Of a stretch of DNA of 25,383 nt, positions 1 through 8,619 are shown piece by piece; the stretch's first letter is position 1, and every line of letters begins with the position of its first letter. A model generated the notes under the pieces. It did no database searches, had not been told where the DNA came from, and saw only the letters and a list, made by a program, of their open reading frames with translations. Source of the DNA: CAZJOD01 sp964547525 (GTDB lineage Bacteria > Bacillota > Clostridia > JAAYHZ01). Position numbers and translations under genes: made by a program. The stretch covers positions 1 to 25,383 of the forward strand of contig CAZJOD010000042.1 in assembly GCA_964547525.1 (NCBI GenBank). The letters are read 5' to 3'.

Positions 1-60
1 GGATGGGTCAGTTTTCAACTATTATTCTGGGTCAATTTTAGACTATCATAAACAAGGGGG
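1..60. mobile_element. IS21-like insertion sequence terminus (fragment)
   Basis: Two imperfect direct repeats of about 20 bp follow each other here, both built on GGGTCA-rTTTT-ACTAT (one near position 5, one near position 30). Multiple short terminal repeats with a GGTCA core are characteristic of the ends of IS21-family elements. No transposase (IstA/IstB) is visible, so the rest of the element lies outside the window or has been lost. The identification is by motif resemblance only. Confidence 0.4.
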
Positions 61-167
61 GCTATTTGTATCCCGATCTATATTTGAACTAAAAGTTTTA
101 AAGAATACTGCAGATAACAAGGTTAAATATAAGAGTTATTAACTTGTGCTTGTATGAACTGCTTTTC

Positions 168-433
168 TCAATTTCTGATCCTTTCATTAACAAAAGCGAG
201 GATTTTATCGAAAATCGTTATTGATTTTGCTATATCGGTACAATACACTCCGATAACCTTATCGCATTCTTTTAACGCTGCGTTATATTGCTCATCCGAA
301 AGTTCCCCCGTCTCAAAAGCCTCGTCCAGTTCGACGCGGTCGTAAATACTCAAATCTCCTTGAGAAAATATACATATCCAAATATCATTAAGTATTTTTT
401 TATAACGGCGTAAATCGTGGGTATTATGTAGCT
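168..433 (-). pseudogene. C-terminal fragment of a DUF402-like protein
   Basis: The frame is open from a TAG just above 433 down to a TGA at 168-170. The translated tail contains DRVELDEAFETGELSDEQY, which resembles the conserved end of DUF402-domain proteins (an acidic 'D-E-L-eeal..G.is..ey..Al' helix pair; this family includes nucleoside di/triphosphatases). The N-terminal two thirds of such a protein are absent, and the only start inside (a TTG at 353) has an AAGGAG sequence too close to it to be convincing. I read it as a gene remnant. The family assignment is from pattern memory and is tentative. Confidence 0.4.
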
Positions 434-1243
434 ATCGTTTGATATACTGTATGTTTTTTGATATTTTCTTATATCATGTTGCGACAAGTTTGCGACATGT
501 TCTTTACAATAAGAAAGCATTATGCAAGCCACATTGCATTAAATACACTTAATGTGTCACCATCAAAGGATTTCTCTAATTCATAGCCACCGGCTAATTG
601 ACGCTTACAACACGCTCTTTACAGCACTAAGCAGACCTATTCCACATGTACCGTTCAAAATGGAGTTTAAAAGAATGTTCATAGCTCAAAGTAACCTTCT
701 CTCTTAATCTTACCTGTTGTAAAACGTTATGCATCTTAAACGATATAGAATACTCAAGATCTCAATTTTATGTATGTATTTAATTTGAAATGAACCTGAT
801 ATAATTGGTTTGATTGTACCAATATCAAGATCAATTTTACGGTAAAGCGCGTCAACCGCTTCGGGTAAAGTACACAAACTTTTTGGTTCGACAACAGACA
901 AATAATACAAAAATGTAGCAATAAATGCTCTTACCGTGATATGCGTCACCTGTGATTAAAAAGATTTTCTGTTTGGATTTCAATATTTATAGAACAATAC
1001 TTTATCAGACTTCTATAGATATTTCGAATATAATGAACAATATCGTCTTTTATGTAGTGCCCATACAGCTTTGAATAAACTGAAACAGGTTTTCTGTCAA
1101 GTACCCTGATTGTGTAATTAATTGATTTATAAGAATTATCTCCAATCAAATATATTTACTTGCCATACATACTAAGTAGCTATTTTCTTTATTTCTCTTA
1201 CTATATTGTGGCATCTGTAAATATATATTTTATCACTTATTCT
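434..1243. other. AT-rich stretch without a confidently supported gene
   Basis: About 800 bp. Two minus-strand frames overlap by GTGA: 946-1149 (67 codons) and 710-949 (79 codons, GTG start). Neither has a convincing ribosome site or a family I recognise. They might be pieces of one decayed gene. No hairpin terminator, clear promoter or repeat was seen. Confidence 0.3.
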
Positions 1244-1378
1244 TTAATAACCCATTTTGGGGTGAATTTGTATATATTGGGAGACGTTCATATCGCCTGT
1301 ACCGGTTTTCTCTTTAATCATACGAAGGTTTTCCATCGTAAAGCTATCGCATTCATTCTGTTTTTTATAAGTACTCAT
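1244..1378 (-). CDS. Small hypothetical protein (44 aa) downstream of vapC
   Basis: An ATG at 1378 opens a 44-codon frame ending in TAA at 1244-1246, 15 nt after the vapC stop and on the same strand. The protein is hydrophilic and mixed-charge (it contains MENLRMIKEKTGTGDMN), which looks more like coding sequence than the AT-rich flank. There is no good Shine-Dalgarno sequence directly upstream, so it could be a relic of a longer gene instead. I do not recognise a family. Confidence 0.25.
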   Translation of the reverse strand: MSTYKKQNECDSFTMENLRMIKEKTGTGDMNVSQYIQIHPKMGY

Positions 1379-1393
1379 AAAAATCTATATCTT

Positions 1394-1837
1394 TTATGAG
1401 ATTGCTTCATTAAGATTTACTATCTGGATACCCTCTTTGTCACATATGTTTTTAAGTCTTATATCATTGGTGATAAAATAATCTACTTTCATTCCTATGC
1501 CAGTTGCCAGAATAATTGCATCCGGCGTTTTAATACTATACTCAGCACGTAATTTTGCAGCTATATCTGATATACCGAATGAAACATCCACAATGGAAAG
1601 ATTCGGGTAATTTGAGAGCATAAGCTTATACCTATTTTCAAGAAATATATTGTTTTCCTTCTTTGGTTTCACAAGAACTTCCAAAAGGGATACAACGGAC
1701 ATATATGCCTTATTCCTTCCAGCCTGAATATTTTCAAATACAATTTCTAGTTTATCTGCATATTCTTTATTATCCTCAAAATAGTAGATAAAGCAATTTG
1801 TGTCCACAAGGATCATTTTGCCACTCTCAATTACCAT
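1394..1837 (-). CDS. vapC: VapC-type PIN-domain ribonuclease toxin
   Basis: A 147-residue PIN-domain protein, the expected size for a VapC toxin; family members are Mg2+-dependent endoribonucleases that cleave tRNA, rRNA or mRNA. The acidic active-site set is present: D12 in ILVDTN, E53 in SLLEVL, D106 in KTPDAIILA and D125 in ITND. The start at 1837 overlaps the antitoxin stop by 7 nt (ATGGTAA) and has AGGAGG about 10 nt upstream inside vapB, so toxin translation is probably coupled to antitoxin translation. An alternative start at M8 (1816) directly before ILVDTN has only a weak GAG upstream. This is the only intact vapC in the window; the two other vapB copies lack one. Confidence 0.88.
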   Translation of the reverse strand: MVIESGKMILVDTNCFIYYFEDNKEYADKLEIVFENIQAGRNKAYMSVVSLLEVLVKPKKENNIFLENRYKLMLSNYPNLSIVDVSFGISDIAAKLRAEYSIKTPDAIILATGIGMKVDYFITNDIRLKNICDKEGIQIVNLNEAIS

Positions 1838-2070
1838 GAATTTCTTTCCTCCTGGACAAACATATTTGCATCAGTTCCTTGCCAAAGTTCTTTACCTAAG
1901 CCTCTTAAAGACTTAGCAAAGTTCTCAGGCTTTTCCATCAAGAAAATCTGTCCGGTTTTCTCATCATACAGCCATATAATGTCGGTCCCAGGCTTCAATC
2001 CAGCCTTTTTAATTATCTCATCAGGTATTTTTGTATAAGAATTGTCATCAATTGTTGATACGAGAGCCAT
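1831..2070 (-). CDS. vapB: VapB-type antitoxin, AbrB/SpoVT DNA-binding family (copy A)
   Basis: A 79-residue antitoxin. The N-terminal half (MALVSTIDDNSYTKIPDEI, then a KAGLKPGTDIIWL segment) is the swapped-hairpin AbrB/MazE fold, which binds operator DNA. The C-terminal half (roughly 45-79) should wrap the PIN toxin. The start at 2070 is chosen because AAAGGAAG lies about 10 nt upstream; the reading frame stays open further but without a ribosome site. It forms an operon with vapC by a 7-nt overlap, and such pairs usually repress their own promoter. It differs from copies B and C at six residues (T/I, K/E, D/N, F/I, S/C, A/V), all shared by B and C. Confidence 0.88.
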   Translation of the reverse strand: MALVSTIDDNSYTKIPDEIIKKAGLKPGTDIIWLYDEKTGQIFLMEKPENFAKSLRGLGKELWQGTDANMFVQEERNSW

Positions 2071-2307
2071 ATATAACACTTCCTTTCTATACCTTTTAAT
2101 CCTCTTTATAAACATCATACATATAAACCAATTAACTCAATTAAATAAAAAAATACTTCACCAAACTTCGTCAAATTGGCATAAACAAATCTTCCACTAA
2201 CAAAATTAGTATACACTATTTTATCATATATTATTATTCCCCGCCTAGGAGACTTTGTCAAAAACAACTTATGCAAATTTTATTTGTAATTATAAACTTC
2301 TTCTTGA
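1834..2307. repeat. Direct repeat A (vapB gene plus its upstream region)
   Basis: About 474 bp that recur at 5108-5582 (B) and 8383-8857 (C). The homology starts at the last vapB codons and ends about 240 bp upstream of the vapB start at the motif CTTCTTCTTGA. A differs from C by scattered substitutions and a 1-nt indel just upstream of the vapB start. From about 2147 rightward A is identical to B. Confidence 0.9.
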
Positions 2308-2711
2308 TTATCAAACCGATAAGCATATACACTGGTGGATGTATATTGGGTATATATATTGATAGTTTTGTTCCAATAAAATAAAGCGATAAATCATTTA
2401 CAATTTCAATAGAATTATTTGAATCTTTGGCTACTGTAATACATGTCATAACAAAAGCCATCTTATTACTCTTTTTTACTATATCATATAATTTTACAAT
2501 CCGTATTAAATAAATTACAAACCACATATTTACAATATGCAAGAAATCTTATAGGCACTTTAGTAAAATTTTTGCTCCTAAATTCATAAAGCCTTCGTAA
2601 CTCTAATTTTTCCCTAGTTATCATGTGTATCAAATTCACAGTTTTTCATTTGCTATGTTGTTGGATTTGTAAGATGGGTATAAAGGGCAATTGAAAAAAT
2701 ACAAATCTTAA
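2119..2711. other. Long intergenic region between vapB (A) and the sigma-factor gene
   Basis: The first part is vapB-upstream repeat. Beyond it a minus-strand frame (2258-2542, 94 codons from a TTG; first ATG at 2527) encodes a hydrophobic protein with stretches such as KMAFVMTCITVAKDSNNS. It has no ribosome site and no family I recognise, so I do not call it a gene. The whole region is repeated identically at 5394-5986. Confidence 0.4.
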
Positions 2712-2741
2712 TTGATTGTCATAGTAAATAAATGGTAAAAT
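2712..2741 (+). promoter_or_regulatory. Candidate promoter of sigma-factor gene, copy 1
   Basis: TTGATT at 2712-2717 and TAAAAT at 2736-2741, 18 nt apart, about 100 nt upstream of the sigma-factor start. This is a reasonable vegetative promoter, but the region is so AT-rich that chance matches are likely. An identical copy is at 5987-6016. Confidence 0.35.
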
Positions 2742-2839
2742 CGCAGATAAGGTAAAAAATAAAAATTTTTATTAAATTTACTAACCTATCAACTGCTCCC
2801 GTTACTATGAGGGTGAAAGCAAAAAACAAGGTGGATAGA

Positions 2840-4507
2840 ATGAATTATCAAAAGCTTATTAAACAAATTACAGATGAATTCTCAGGAAAAATTCTATACT
2901 GGGCTGTCAAAAAGACCGGTAACCGTCCAGACGGTGAAGATTTGGCACAAGAAGTGTTATTACAGGTTTTTATAGCTGCCAGTAAAGAACACAACATCGA
3001 AAAACCGGATAATTTTGTATGGAAAGTAGCTCATTATGTATGGTGCAACAATCTCAGAACATTATCTAAACGCCACAACCTTACATTAACAGAAGAATCA
3101 ATGTGGGACGGTGTTGATTTTGTTAATGATTTGGTAAATATAGATTCTATTGCATCTGAACTTAATCGTATGAGAAGAAAGATTGCAAATTTAAGCTACA
3201 TACAAAGAGAAGCATTGATACTTCATTATCTTGACGATTTATCCATTGCGGAAGTATCCGGAAAGCTCAATACAACGGAAAGTGCAATAAAATGGTACCT
3301 GTTTGATGCTCGAAAAAAGATGAGAGAGGAGCTCAATTGCATGAAAAATGAAAACTCTTATGTTTACAGGCCGGGCAAATTAAGCCTTGGATTATCAGGT
3401 ATGACTGTTCCATATCCTGATACTAAAAAAGTAAATGAAAATTTAGTGAAACAAAATATTTTACTATTATGTTACTTGAAATCAAAAACCATAGACGAGT
3501 TATCTGATTTAACCGGCATTCCAAAACCCTATTTGGAATATGATCTTGAATGGCTTATTAATCGTGAATTTTTATCTCTAGATGGCAAAAAATACAGTAC
3601 TGTTATCCCGATCATTGGTAAAAAACACAGGCAGAACATAGGAGAACTATATAAAAAAACAAGACCTGAATATATAGACAAGATAATTGCGTACTTATTC
3701 AATAATGAAAATGAAATTAGGAAAATTGGATTCTACGGTTCAAATTTCGAAACGAAAAAGCTAATGTGGTCTGTTATTATGATGTTCCTAAGTTATTTTA
3801 GTAGAAATTCTAAAATTGTTGTTAAATACAAGGAAATCGATAATAGACCCATTCGTCCTGATGGCGGCCGGTATTATGTAGTTGGTAATGATTTATCGGA
3901 TAATCAAGAACTAAATCCAAATGGATATTCTGATCCTAAAGGCTGGAATTGGAGTAATTTTTATGGCATATATTCCGATAGCTGTATAACCAATGGAGAA
4001 TATGACACATATTATTGGCTCGGAATTTATAATTTTACAGCTTTAGAGTATCACCCCCAAATTATTAAAGAAAACAATAAGACTGCTCAAAAAATCTGGC
4101 ACACCCTATTTTGTTCTTTGATAGAACCTGATTTTGATATAGCCAAACTTTCTGACGATGATAAGGAAAAGCTGGCATCTTCTATACAAAACGGATTAGT
4201 ATCGAAATCCGGAAACACATATAAGCCAAACTTTATTATTATGTCCAAAGATCAGCTGAATCAACTGCAAACTAACATTTTCTCACCATTACTTACAGAA
4301 ATGACTCCGAAAATAGAAAATCTGGCTAAAATTATTTCAGATATGCATTATAAAAATATGCCAAAAGTTTGCAGAGGATATATTAATTATTTCACATATC
4401 TTGACTTATGGTATTTTGGAATTTACACCTTTACTTTTACCGCACAAGATGGAAGACTATACATTCCCCCGACTCCTGAAGAAGGCGTTCCTCTAACACT
4501 GGTTTAA
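2840..4507 (+). CDS. Sigma-70 family RNA polymerase sigma factor with large C-terminal extension (copy 1)
   Basis: A 555-residue protein from the ATG at 2840, chosen because AAGGTGG sits 5 nt upstream; an upstream in-frame ATG at 2807 has no comparable site. Residues about 11-80 look like sigma region 2 (DGEDLAQEVLLQVF, then a segment ending NNLRTLSKRH). Residues about 112-167 are region 4 with its helix-turn-helix (LSIAEVSGKLNTTESAIKWY). So far it is an ordinary ECF sigma factor of about 170 residues. It then continues for about 385 residues: a probable winged helix at 202-258 (IDELSDLTGIPKPYLEYDLE), then a long unrecognised domain rich in Tyr, Trp and Asn. No membrane segment or anti-sigma gene is seen nearby. 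By analogy with ECF groups carrying C-terminal domains, the extension may control activity; this is inference. It converges on the 123-residue gene. Confidence 0.82.
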   Translation: MNYQKLIKQITDEFSGKILYWAVKKTGNRPDGEDLAQEVLLQVFIAASKEHNIEKPDNFVWKVAHYVWCNNLRTLSKRHNLTLTEESMWDGVDFVNDLVNIDSIASELNRMRRKIANLSYIQREALILHYLDDLSIAEVSGKLNTTESAIKWYLFDARKKMREELNCMKNENSYVYRPGKLSLGLSGMTVPYPDTKKVNENLVKQNILLLCYLKSKTIDELSDLTGIPKPYLEYDLEWLINREFLSLDGKKYSTVIPIIGKKHRQNIGELYKKTRPEYIDKIIAYLFNNENEIRKIGFYGSNFETKKLMWSVIMMFLSYFSRNSKIVVKYKEIDNRPIRPDGGRYYVVGNDLSDNQELNPNGYSDPKGWNWSNFYGIYSDSCITNGEYDTYYWLGIYNFTALEYHPQIIKENNKTAQKIWHTLFCSLIEPDFDIAKLSDDDKEKLASSIQNGLVSKSGNTYKPNFIIMSKDQLNQLQTNIFSPLLTEMTPKIENLAKIISDMHYKNMPKVCRGYINYFTYLDLWYFGIYTFTFTAQDGRLYIPPTPEEGVPLTLV

Positions 4508-4532
4508 TAAAGTAAAAATTGATATTATCTTA

Positions 4533-4562
4533 AACCGCCAAATTACAACGAGTTTGGCGGTT
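4533..4562. terminator. Bidirectional intrinsic terminator, copy 1
   Basis: A perfect 10-bp stem (AACCGCCAAA / TTTGGCGGTT) with a 10-nt loop lies 25 nt after the sigma-factor stop, followed by TCTCTTT on the plus strand and flanked by an A-rich side on the other. It sits between two convergent genes and probably serves both. Confidence 0.75.
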
Positions 4563-4595
4563 CTCTTTCCCGTAAAAATCTTCATGTGAACTACA

Positions 4596-4967
4596 TCAGA
4601 AATTAAACAGAGCCGATTCATCAAATAGGATGTCACTTGGCATACACACTTTATGTTTTTCACAAAACGAATTTATAAATTCATCTGTTGGCTCTTTATG
4701 GTTCTGATATTCTTGTGCAAGTTCGATTTTTATATCTTCACGTTTTGAGTAAGCCTTTTCCGCATCCACATAAATAATTCCGTATAATATGCCATATGAA
4801 AAGTATATTTCATATAATCCCTCTTTTGAAGAAAATAAACTCACTTCGATTTCTCCATCATATACTTCATTAATTTCCATATAGGTATTTTTATAATGCC
4901 TGTCCTTATCTGAAAAAAAATCGGTCACATTTTCCCAATTATACAAATCTAAACACCTCACTTTCAT
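4596..4967 (-). CDS. Conserved-in-duplicate hypothetical protein (123 aa), copy 1
   Basis: A soluble, acidic 123-residue protein with alternating beta-like segments (DGEIEVSLFSSKEGLYEIYF) followed by a helical C-terminus (about 80-110). I see no signal peptide or membrane helix and do not recognise the family. The ATG at 4967 lacks a good ribosome site; AGGTG inside the first codons stands 7 nt before a TTG at 4946, which could be the true start (116 aa). It converges on the sigma-factor gene across a shared terminator and is followed on the same strand, about 135 nt upstream of its start, by an orphan vapB. Its position suggests a partner of the sigma factor or of the antitoxin, but nothing in the sequence proves this. 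Confidence 0.6.
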   Translation of the reverse strand: MKVRCLDLYNWENVTDFFSDKDRHYKNTYMEINEVYDGEIEVSLFSSKEGLYEIYFSYGILYGIIYVDAEKAYSKREDIKIELAQEYQNHKEPTDEFINSFCEKHKVCMPSDILFDESALFNF

Positions 4968-5104
4968 CTTCTACATAATTTAACTTCAACCTCAATGTGA
5001 AATTTTAAGACTATTTCGCATTTTTGATAAACACTATAATATCAATTCATTTCCTAAATGAAATCGAATTCGACTTCTCTTAATGCTTATAATTTTTGCC
5101 TAGT

Positions 5105-5344
5105 CTACCATGAATTTCTTTCCTCCTGAACAAACATATTTACATCAGTGCCTTGCCAAAGCTCTTTACCTAAGCCTCTTAAACACTTAGCAAAGTTCTC
5201 AGGTTTTTCCATCAAGATAATCTGTCCGGTTTTCTCATTATACAGCCATATGATGTCGGTCCCAGGCTTCAAACCAGCCTTTTCAATTATCTCATCAGGT
5301 ATTTTTATATATGAATTGTCATCAATTGTTGATACAAGAGCCAT
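5105..5344 (-). CDS. vapB: Orphan VapB-type antitoxin (copy B)
   Basis: A 79-residue AbrB-fold antitoxin, identical to copy C and differing from copy A at six residues. The vapC start signals survive after it: AGGAGG, then ATG overlapping the vapB end. The frame now reads Met-Val-Asp-stop, so no toxin is made here. The gene itself is intact, with GGAAGG about 13 nt before its ATG. It could still bind the vapBC operator or neutralise VapC from the intact pair at 1394-2070. Its upstream half is a recombination hybrid. Confidence 0.85.
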   Translation of the reverse strand: MALVSTIDDNSYIKIPDEIIEKAGLKPGTDIIWLYNEKTGQIILMEKPENFAKCLRGLGKELWQGTDVNMFVQEERNSW

Positions 5345-5582
5345 GTAATAACACGTCCTTCCTATACCTTTTAATCTTCTTTATAAACATCATCCATGTA
5401 AACCAATTAACTCAATTAATGAAAAAAATACTTCACCAAACTTCGTCAAATTGGCATAAACAAATCTTCCACTAACAAAATTAGTATACACTATTTTATC
5501 ATATATTATTATTCCCCGCCTAGGAGACTTTGTCAAAAACAACTTATGCAAATTTTATTTGTAATTATAAACTTCTTCTTGA
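5108..5582. repeat. Direct repeat B (hybrid of repeats C and A)
   Basis: From 5108 to 5421 it matches repeat C (for example TTAATG before the A-run, where A has TTAAAT). From 5454 onward it matches repeat A (TTGGCATAAAC, where C has TTGTCATAAGC). The 32 bp 5422-5453 are common to all three and must contain the exchange point. Confidence 0.92.
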
Positions 5583-5986
5583 TTATCAAACCGATAAGCA
5601 TATACACTGGTGGATGTATATTGGGTATATATATTGATAGTTTTGTTCCAATAAAATAAAGCGATAAATCATTTACAATTTCAATAGAATTATTTGAATC
5701 TTTGGCTACTGTAATACATGTCATAACAAAAGCCATCTTATTACTCTTTTTTACTATATCATATAATTTTACAATCCGTATTAAATAAATTACAAACCAC
5801 ATATTTACAATATGCAAGAAATCTTATAGGCACTTTAGTAAAATTTTTGCTCCTAAATTCATAAAGCCTTCGTAACTCTAATTTTTCCCTAGTTATCATG
5901 TGTATCAAATTCACAGTTTTTCATTTGCTATGTTGTTGGATTTGTAAGATGGGTATAAAGGGCAATTGAAAAAATACAAATCTTAA
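5394..5986. other. Intergenic region between vapB (B) and sigma gene copy 2
   Basis: An identical copy of 2119-2711 apart from the C-like left end. It includes the same uncalled hydrophobic minus-strand frame (5533-5817). Confidence 0.4.
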
Positions 5987-6016
5987 TTGATTGTCATAGT
6001 AAATAAATGGTAAAAT
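5987..6016 (+). promoter_or_regulatory. Candidate promoter of sigma-factor gene, copy 2
   Basis: TTGATT and TAAAAT, 18 nt apart, identical to the copy at 2712-2741. Confidence 0.35.
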
Positions 6017-6114
6017 CGCAGATAAGGTAAAAAATAAAAATTTTTATTAAATTTACTAACCTATCAACTGCTCCCGTTACTATGAGGGTGAAAGCAAAAA
6101 ACAAGGTGGATAGA

Positions 6115-7782
6115 ATGAATTATCAAAAGCTTATTAAACAAATTACAGATGAATTCTCAGGAAAAATTCTATACTGGGCTGTCAAAAAGACCGGTAACCG
6201 TCCAGACGGTGAAGATTTGGCACAAGAAGTGTTATTACAGGTTTTTATAGCTGCCAGTAAAGAACACAACATCGAAAAACCGGATAATTTTGTATGGAAA
6301 GTAGCTCATTATGTATGGTGCAACAATCTCAGAACATTATCTAAACGCCACAACCTTACATTAACAGAAGAATCAATGTGGGACGGTGTTGATTTTGTTA
6401 ATGATTTGGTAAATATAGATTCTATTGCATCTGAACTTAATCGTATGAGAAGAAAGATTGCAAATTTAAGCTACATACAAAGAGAAGCATTGATACTTCA
6501 TTATCTTGACGATTTATCCATTGCGGAAGTATCCGGAAAGCTCAATACAACGGAAAGTGCAATAAAATGGTACCTGTTTGATGCTCGAAAAAAGATGAGA
6601 GAGGAGCTCAATTGCATGAAAAATGAAAACTCTTATGTTTACAGGCCGGGCAAATTAAGCCTTGGATTATCAGGTATGACTGTTCCATATCCTGATACTA
6701 AAAAAGTAAATGAAAATTTAGTGAAACAAAATATTTTACTATTATGTTACTTGAAATCAAAAACCATAGACGAGTTATCTGATTTAACCGGCATTCCAAA
6801 ACCCTATTTGGAATATGATCTTGAATGGCTTATTAATCGTGAATTTTTATCTCTAGATGGCAAAAAATACAGTACTGTTATCCCGATCATTGGTAAAAAA
6901 CACAGGCAGAACATAGGAGAACTATATAAAAAAACAAGACCTGAATATATAGACAAGATAATTGCGTACTTATTCAATAATGAAAATGAAATTAGGAAAA
7001 TTGGATTCTACGGTTCAAATTTCGAAACGAAAAAGCTAATGTGGTCTGTTATTATGATGTTCCTAAGTTATTTTAGTAGAAATTCTAAAATTGTTGTTAA
7101 ATACAAGGAAATCGATAATAGACCCATTCGTCCTGATGGCGGCCGGTATTATGTAGTTGGTAATGATTTATCGGATAATCAAGAACTAAATCCAAATGGA
7201 TATTCTGATCCTAAAGGCTGGAATTGGAGTAATTTTTATGGCATATATTCCGATAGCTGTATAACCAATGGAGAATATGACACATATTATTGGCTCGGAA
7301 TTTATAATTTTACAGCTTTAGAGTATCACCCCCAAATTATTAAAGAAAACAATAAGACTGCTCAAAAAATCTGGCACACCCTATTTTGTTCTTTGATAGA
7401 ACCTGATTTTGATATAGCCAAACTTTCTGACGATGATAAGGAAAAGCTGGCATCTTCTATACAAAACGGATTAGTATCGAAATCCGGAAACACATATAAG
7501 CCAAACTTTATTATTATGTCCAAAGATCAGCTGAATCAACTGCAAACTAACATTTTCTCACCATTACTTACAGAAATGACTCCGAAAATAGAAAATCTGG
7601 CTAAAATTATTTCAGATATGCATTATAAAAATATGCCAAAAGTTTGCAGAGGATATATTAATTATTTCACATATCTTGACTTATGGTATTTTGGAATTTA
7701 CACCTTTACTTTTACCGCACAAGATGGAAGACTATACATTCCCCCGACTCCTGAAGAAGGCGTTCCTCTAACACTGGTTTAA
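6115..7782 (+). CDS. Sigma-70 family RNA polymerase sigma factor with large C-terminal extension (copy 2)
   Basis: Identical in protein sequence to the gene at 2840-4507: sigma region 2 at about 11-80, region 4 at 112-167, a probable winged helix at 202-258 and an unrecognised domain to residue 555. The same ribosome site (AAGGTGG) sets the start. Two identical copies should double the dose of the factor. Complete identity with no silent changes points to a very recent duplication. Confidence 0.82.
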   Translation: MNYQKLIKQITDEFSGKILYWAVKKTGNRPDGEDLAQEVLLQVFIAASKEHNIEKPDNFVWKVAHYVWCNNLRTLSKRHNLTLTEESMWDGVDFVNDLVNIDSIASELNRMRRKIANLSYIQREALILHYLDDLSIAEVSGKLNTTESAIKWYLFDARKKMREELNCMKNENSYVYRPGKLSLGLSGMTVPYPDTKKVNENLVKQNILLLCYLKSKTIDELSDLTGIPKPYLEYDLEWLINREFLSLDGKKYSTVIPIIGKKHRQNIGELYKKTRPEYIDKIIAYLFNNENEIRKIGFYGSNFETKKLMWSVIMMFLSYFSRNSKIVVKYKEIDNRPIRPDGGRYYVVGNDLSDNQELNPNGYSDPKGWNWSNFYGIYSDSCITNGEYDTYYWLGIYNFTALEYHPQIIKENNKTAQKIWHTLFCSLIEPDFDIAKLSDDDKEKLASSIQNGLVSKSGNTYKPNFIIMSKDQLNQLQTNIFSPLLTEMTPKIENLAKIISDMHYKNMPKVCRGYINYFTYLDLWYFGIYTFTFTAQDGRLYIPPTPEEGVPLTLV

Positions 7783-7807
7783 TAAAGTAAAAATTGATAT
7801 TATCTTA

Positions 7808-7837
7808 AACCGCCAAATTACAACGAGTTTGGCGGTT
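7808..7837. terminator. Bidirectional intrinsic terminator, copy 2
   Basis: The same 10-bp stem and 10-nt loop as at 4533-4562, between the convergent genes of unit 2. Confidence 0.75.
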
Positions 7838-7870
7838 CTCTTTCCCGTAAAAATCTTCATGTGAACTACA

Positions 7871-8242
7871 TCAGAAATTAAACAGAGCCGATTCATCAAA
7901 TAGGATGTCACTTGGCATACACACTTTATGTTTTTCACAAAACGAATTTATAAATTCATCTGTTGGCTCTTTATGGTTCTGATATTCTTGTGCAAGTTCG
8001 ATTTTTATATCTTCACGTTTTGAGTAAGCCTTTTCCGCATCCACATAAATAATTCCGTATAATATGCCATATGAAAAGTATATTTCATATAATCCCTCTT
8101 TTGAAGAAAATAAACTCACTTCGATTTCTCCATCATATACTTCATTAATTTCCATATAGGTATTTTTATAATGCCTGTCCTTATCTGAAAAAAAATCGGT
8201 CACATTTTCCCAATTATACAAATCTAAACACCTCACTTTCAT
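7871..8242 (-). CDS. Conserved-in-duplicate hypothetical protein (123 aa), copy 2
   Basis: Identical to the protein encoded at 4596-4967, with the same uncertain start (ATG at 8242, or TTG at 8221 behind AGGTG). Function unknown. Confidence 0.6.
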   Translation of the reverse strand: MKVRCLDLYNWENVTDFFSDKDRHYKNTYMEINEVYDGEIEVSLFSSKEGLYEIYFSYGILYGIIYVDAEKAYSKREDIKIELAQEYQNHKEPTDEFINSFCEKHKVCMPSDILFDESALFNF

Positions 8243-8379
8243 CTTCTACATAATTTAACTTCAACCTCAATGTGAAATTTTAAGACTATTTCGCATTTTT
8301 GATAAACACTATAATATCAATTCATTTCCTAAATGAAATCGAATTCGACTTCTCTTAATGCTTATAATTTTTGCCTAGT

Positions 8380-8619
8380 CTACCATGAATTTCTTTCCTC
8401 CTGAACAAACATATTTACATCAGTGCCTTGCCAAAGCTCTTTACCTAAGCCTCTTAAACACTTAGCAAAGTTCTCAGGTTTTTCCATCAAGATAATCTGT
8501 CCGGTTTTCTCATTATACAGCCATATGATGTCGGTCCCAGGCTTCAAACCAGCCTTTTCAATTATCTCATCAGGTATTTTTATATATGAATTGTCATCAA
8601 TTGTTGATACAAGAGCCAT
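8380..8619 (-). CDS. vapB: Orphan VapB-type antitoxin (copy C)
   Basis: Identical to copy B, including the retained AGGAGG and ATG of a lost vapC followed after Met-Val-Asp by TAG. This copy is the parent of the left half of repeat B and marks the right border of the amplified module. Confidence 0.85.
   Translation of the reverse strand: MALVSTIDDNSYIKIPDEIIEKAGLKPGTDIIWLYNEKTGQIILMEKPENFAKCLRGLGKELWQGTDVNMFVQEERNSW

Larger units (their letters stand above)
2147..5421. repeat. Tandem duplication, unit 1 (3275 bp)
   Basis: Unit 1 recurs immediately at 5422-8696 with a constant 3275-bp offset. Each unit holds the sigma-factor gene, the terminator, the 123-residue gene, an orphan vapB and upstream DNA. 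All proteins are identical between units, and every intergenic stretch I compared is identical too. The exact ends are ambiguous by the 32 bp of shared sequence at the recombination point, so the total identical stretch is 2147-5453 versus 5422-8728. Confidence 0.92.

Noticed and set aside
710..1149. Two overlapping minus-strand genes
   Set aside because: No ribosome sites, no recognisable motifs, and composition like the flanking noncoding DNA.
5148..5348. Plus-strand frame across vapB (also at 8423-8623)
   Set aside because: It lies antisense to a clearly identified antitoxin gene and has no ribosome site or protein-like pattern.
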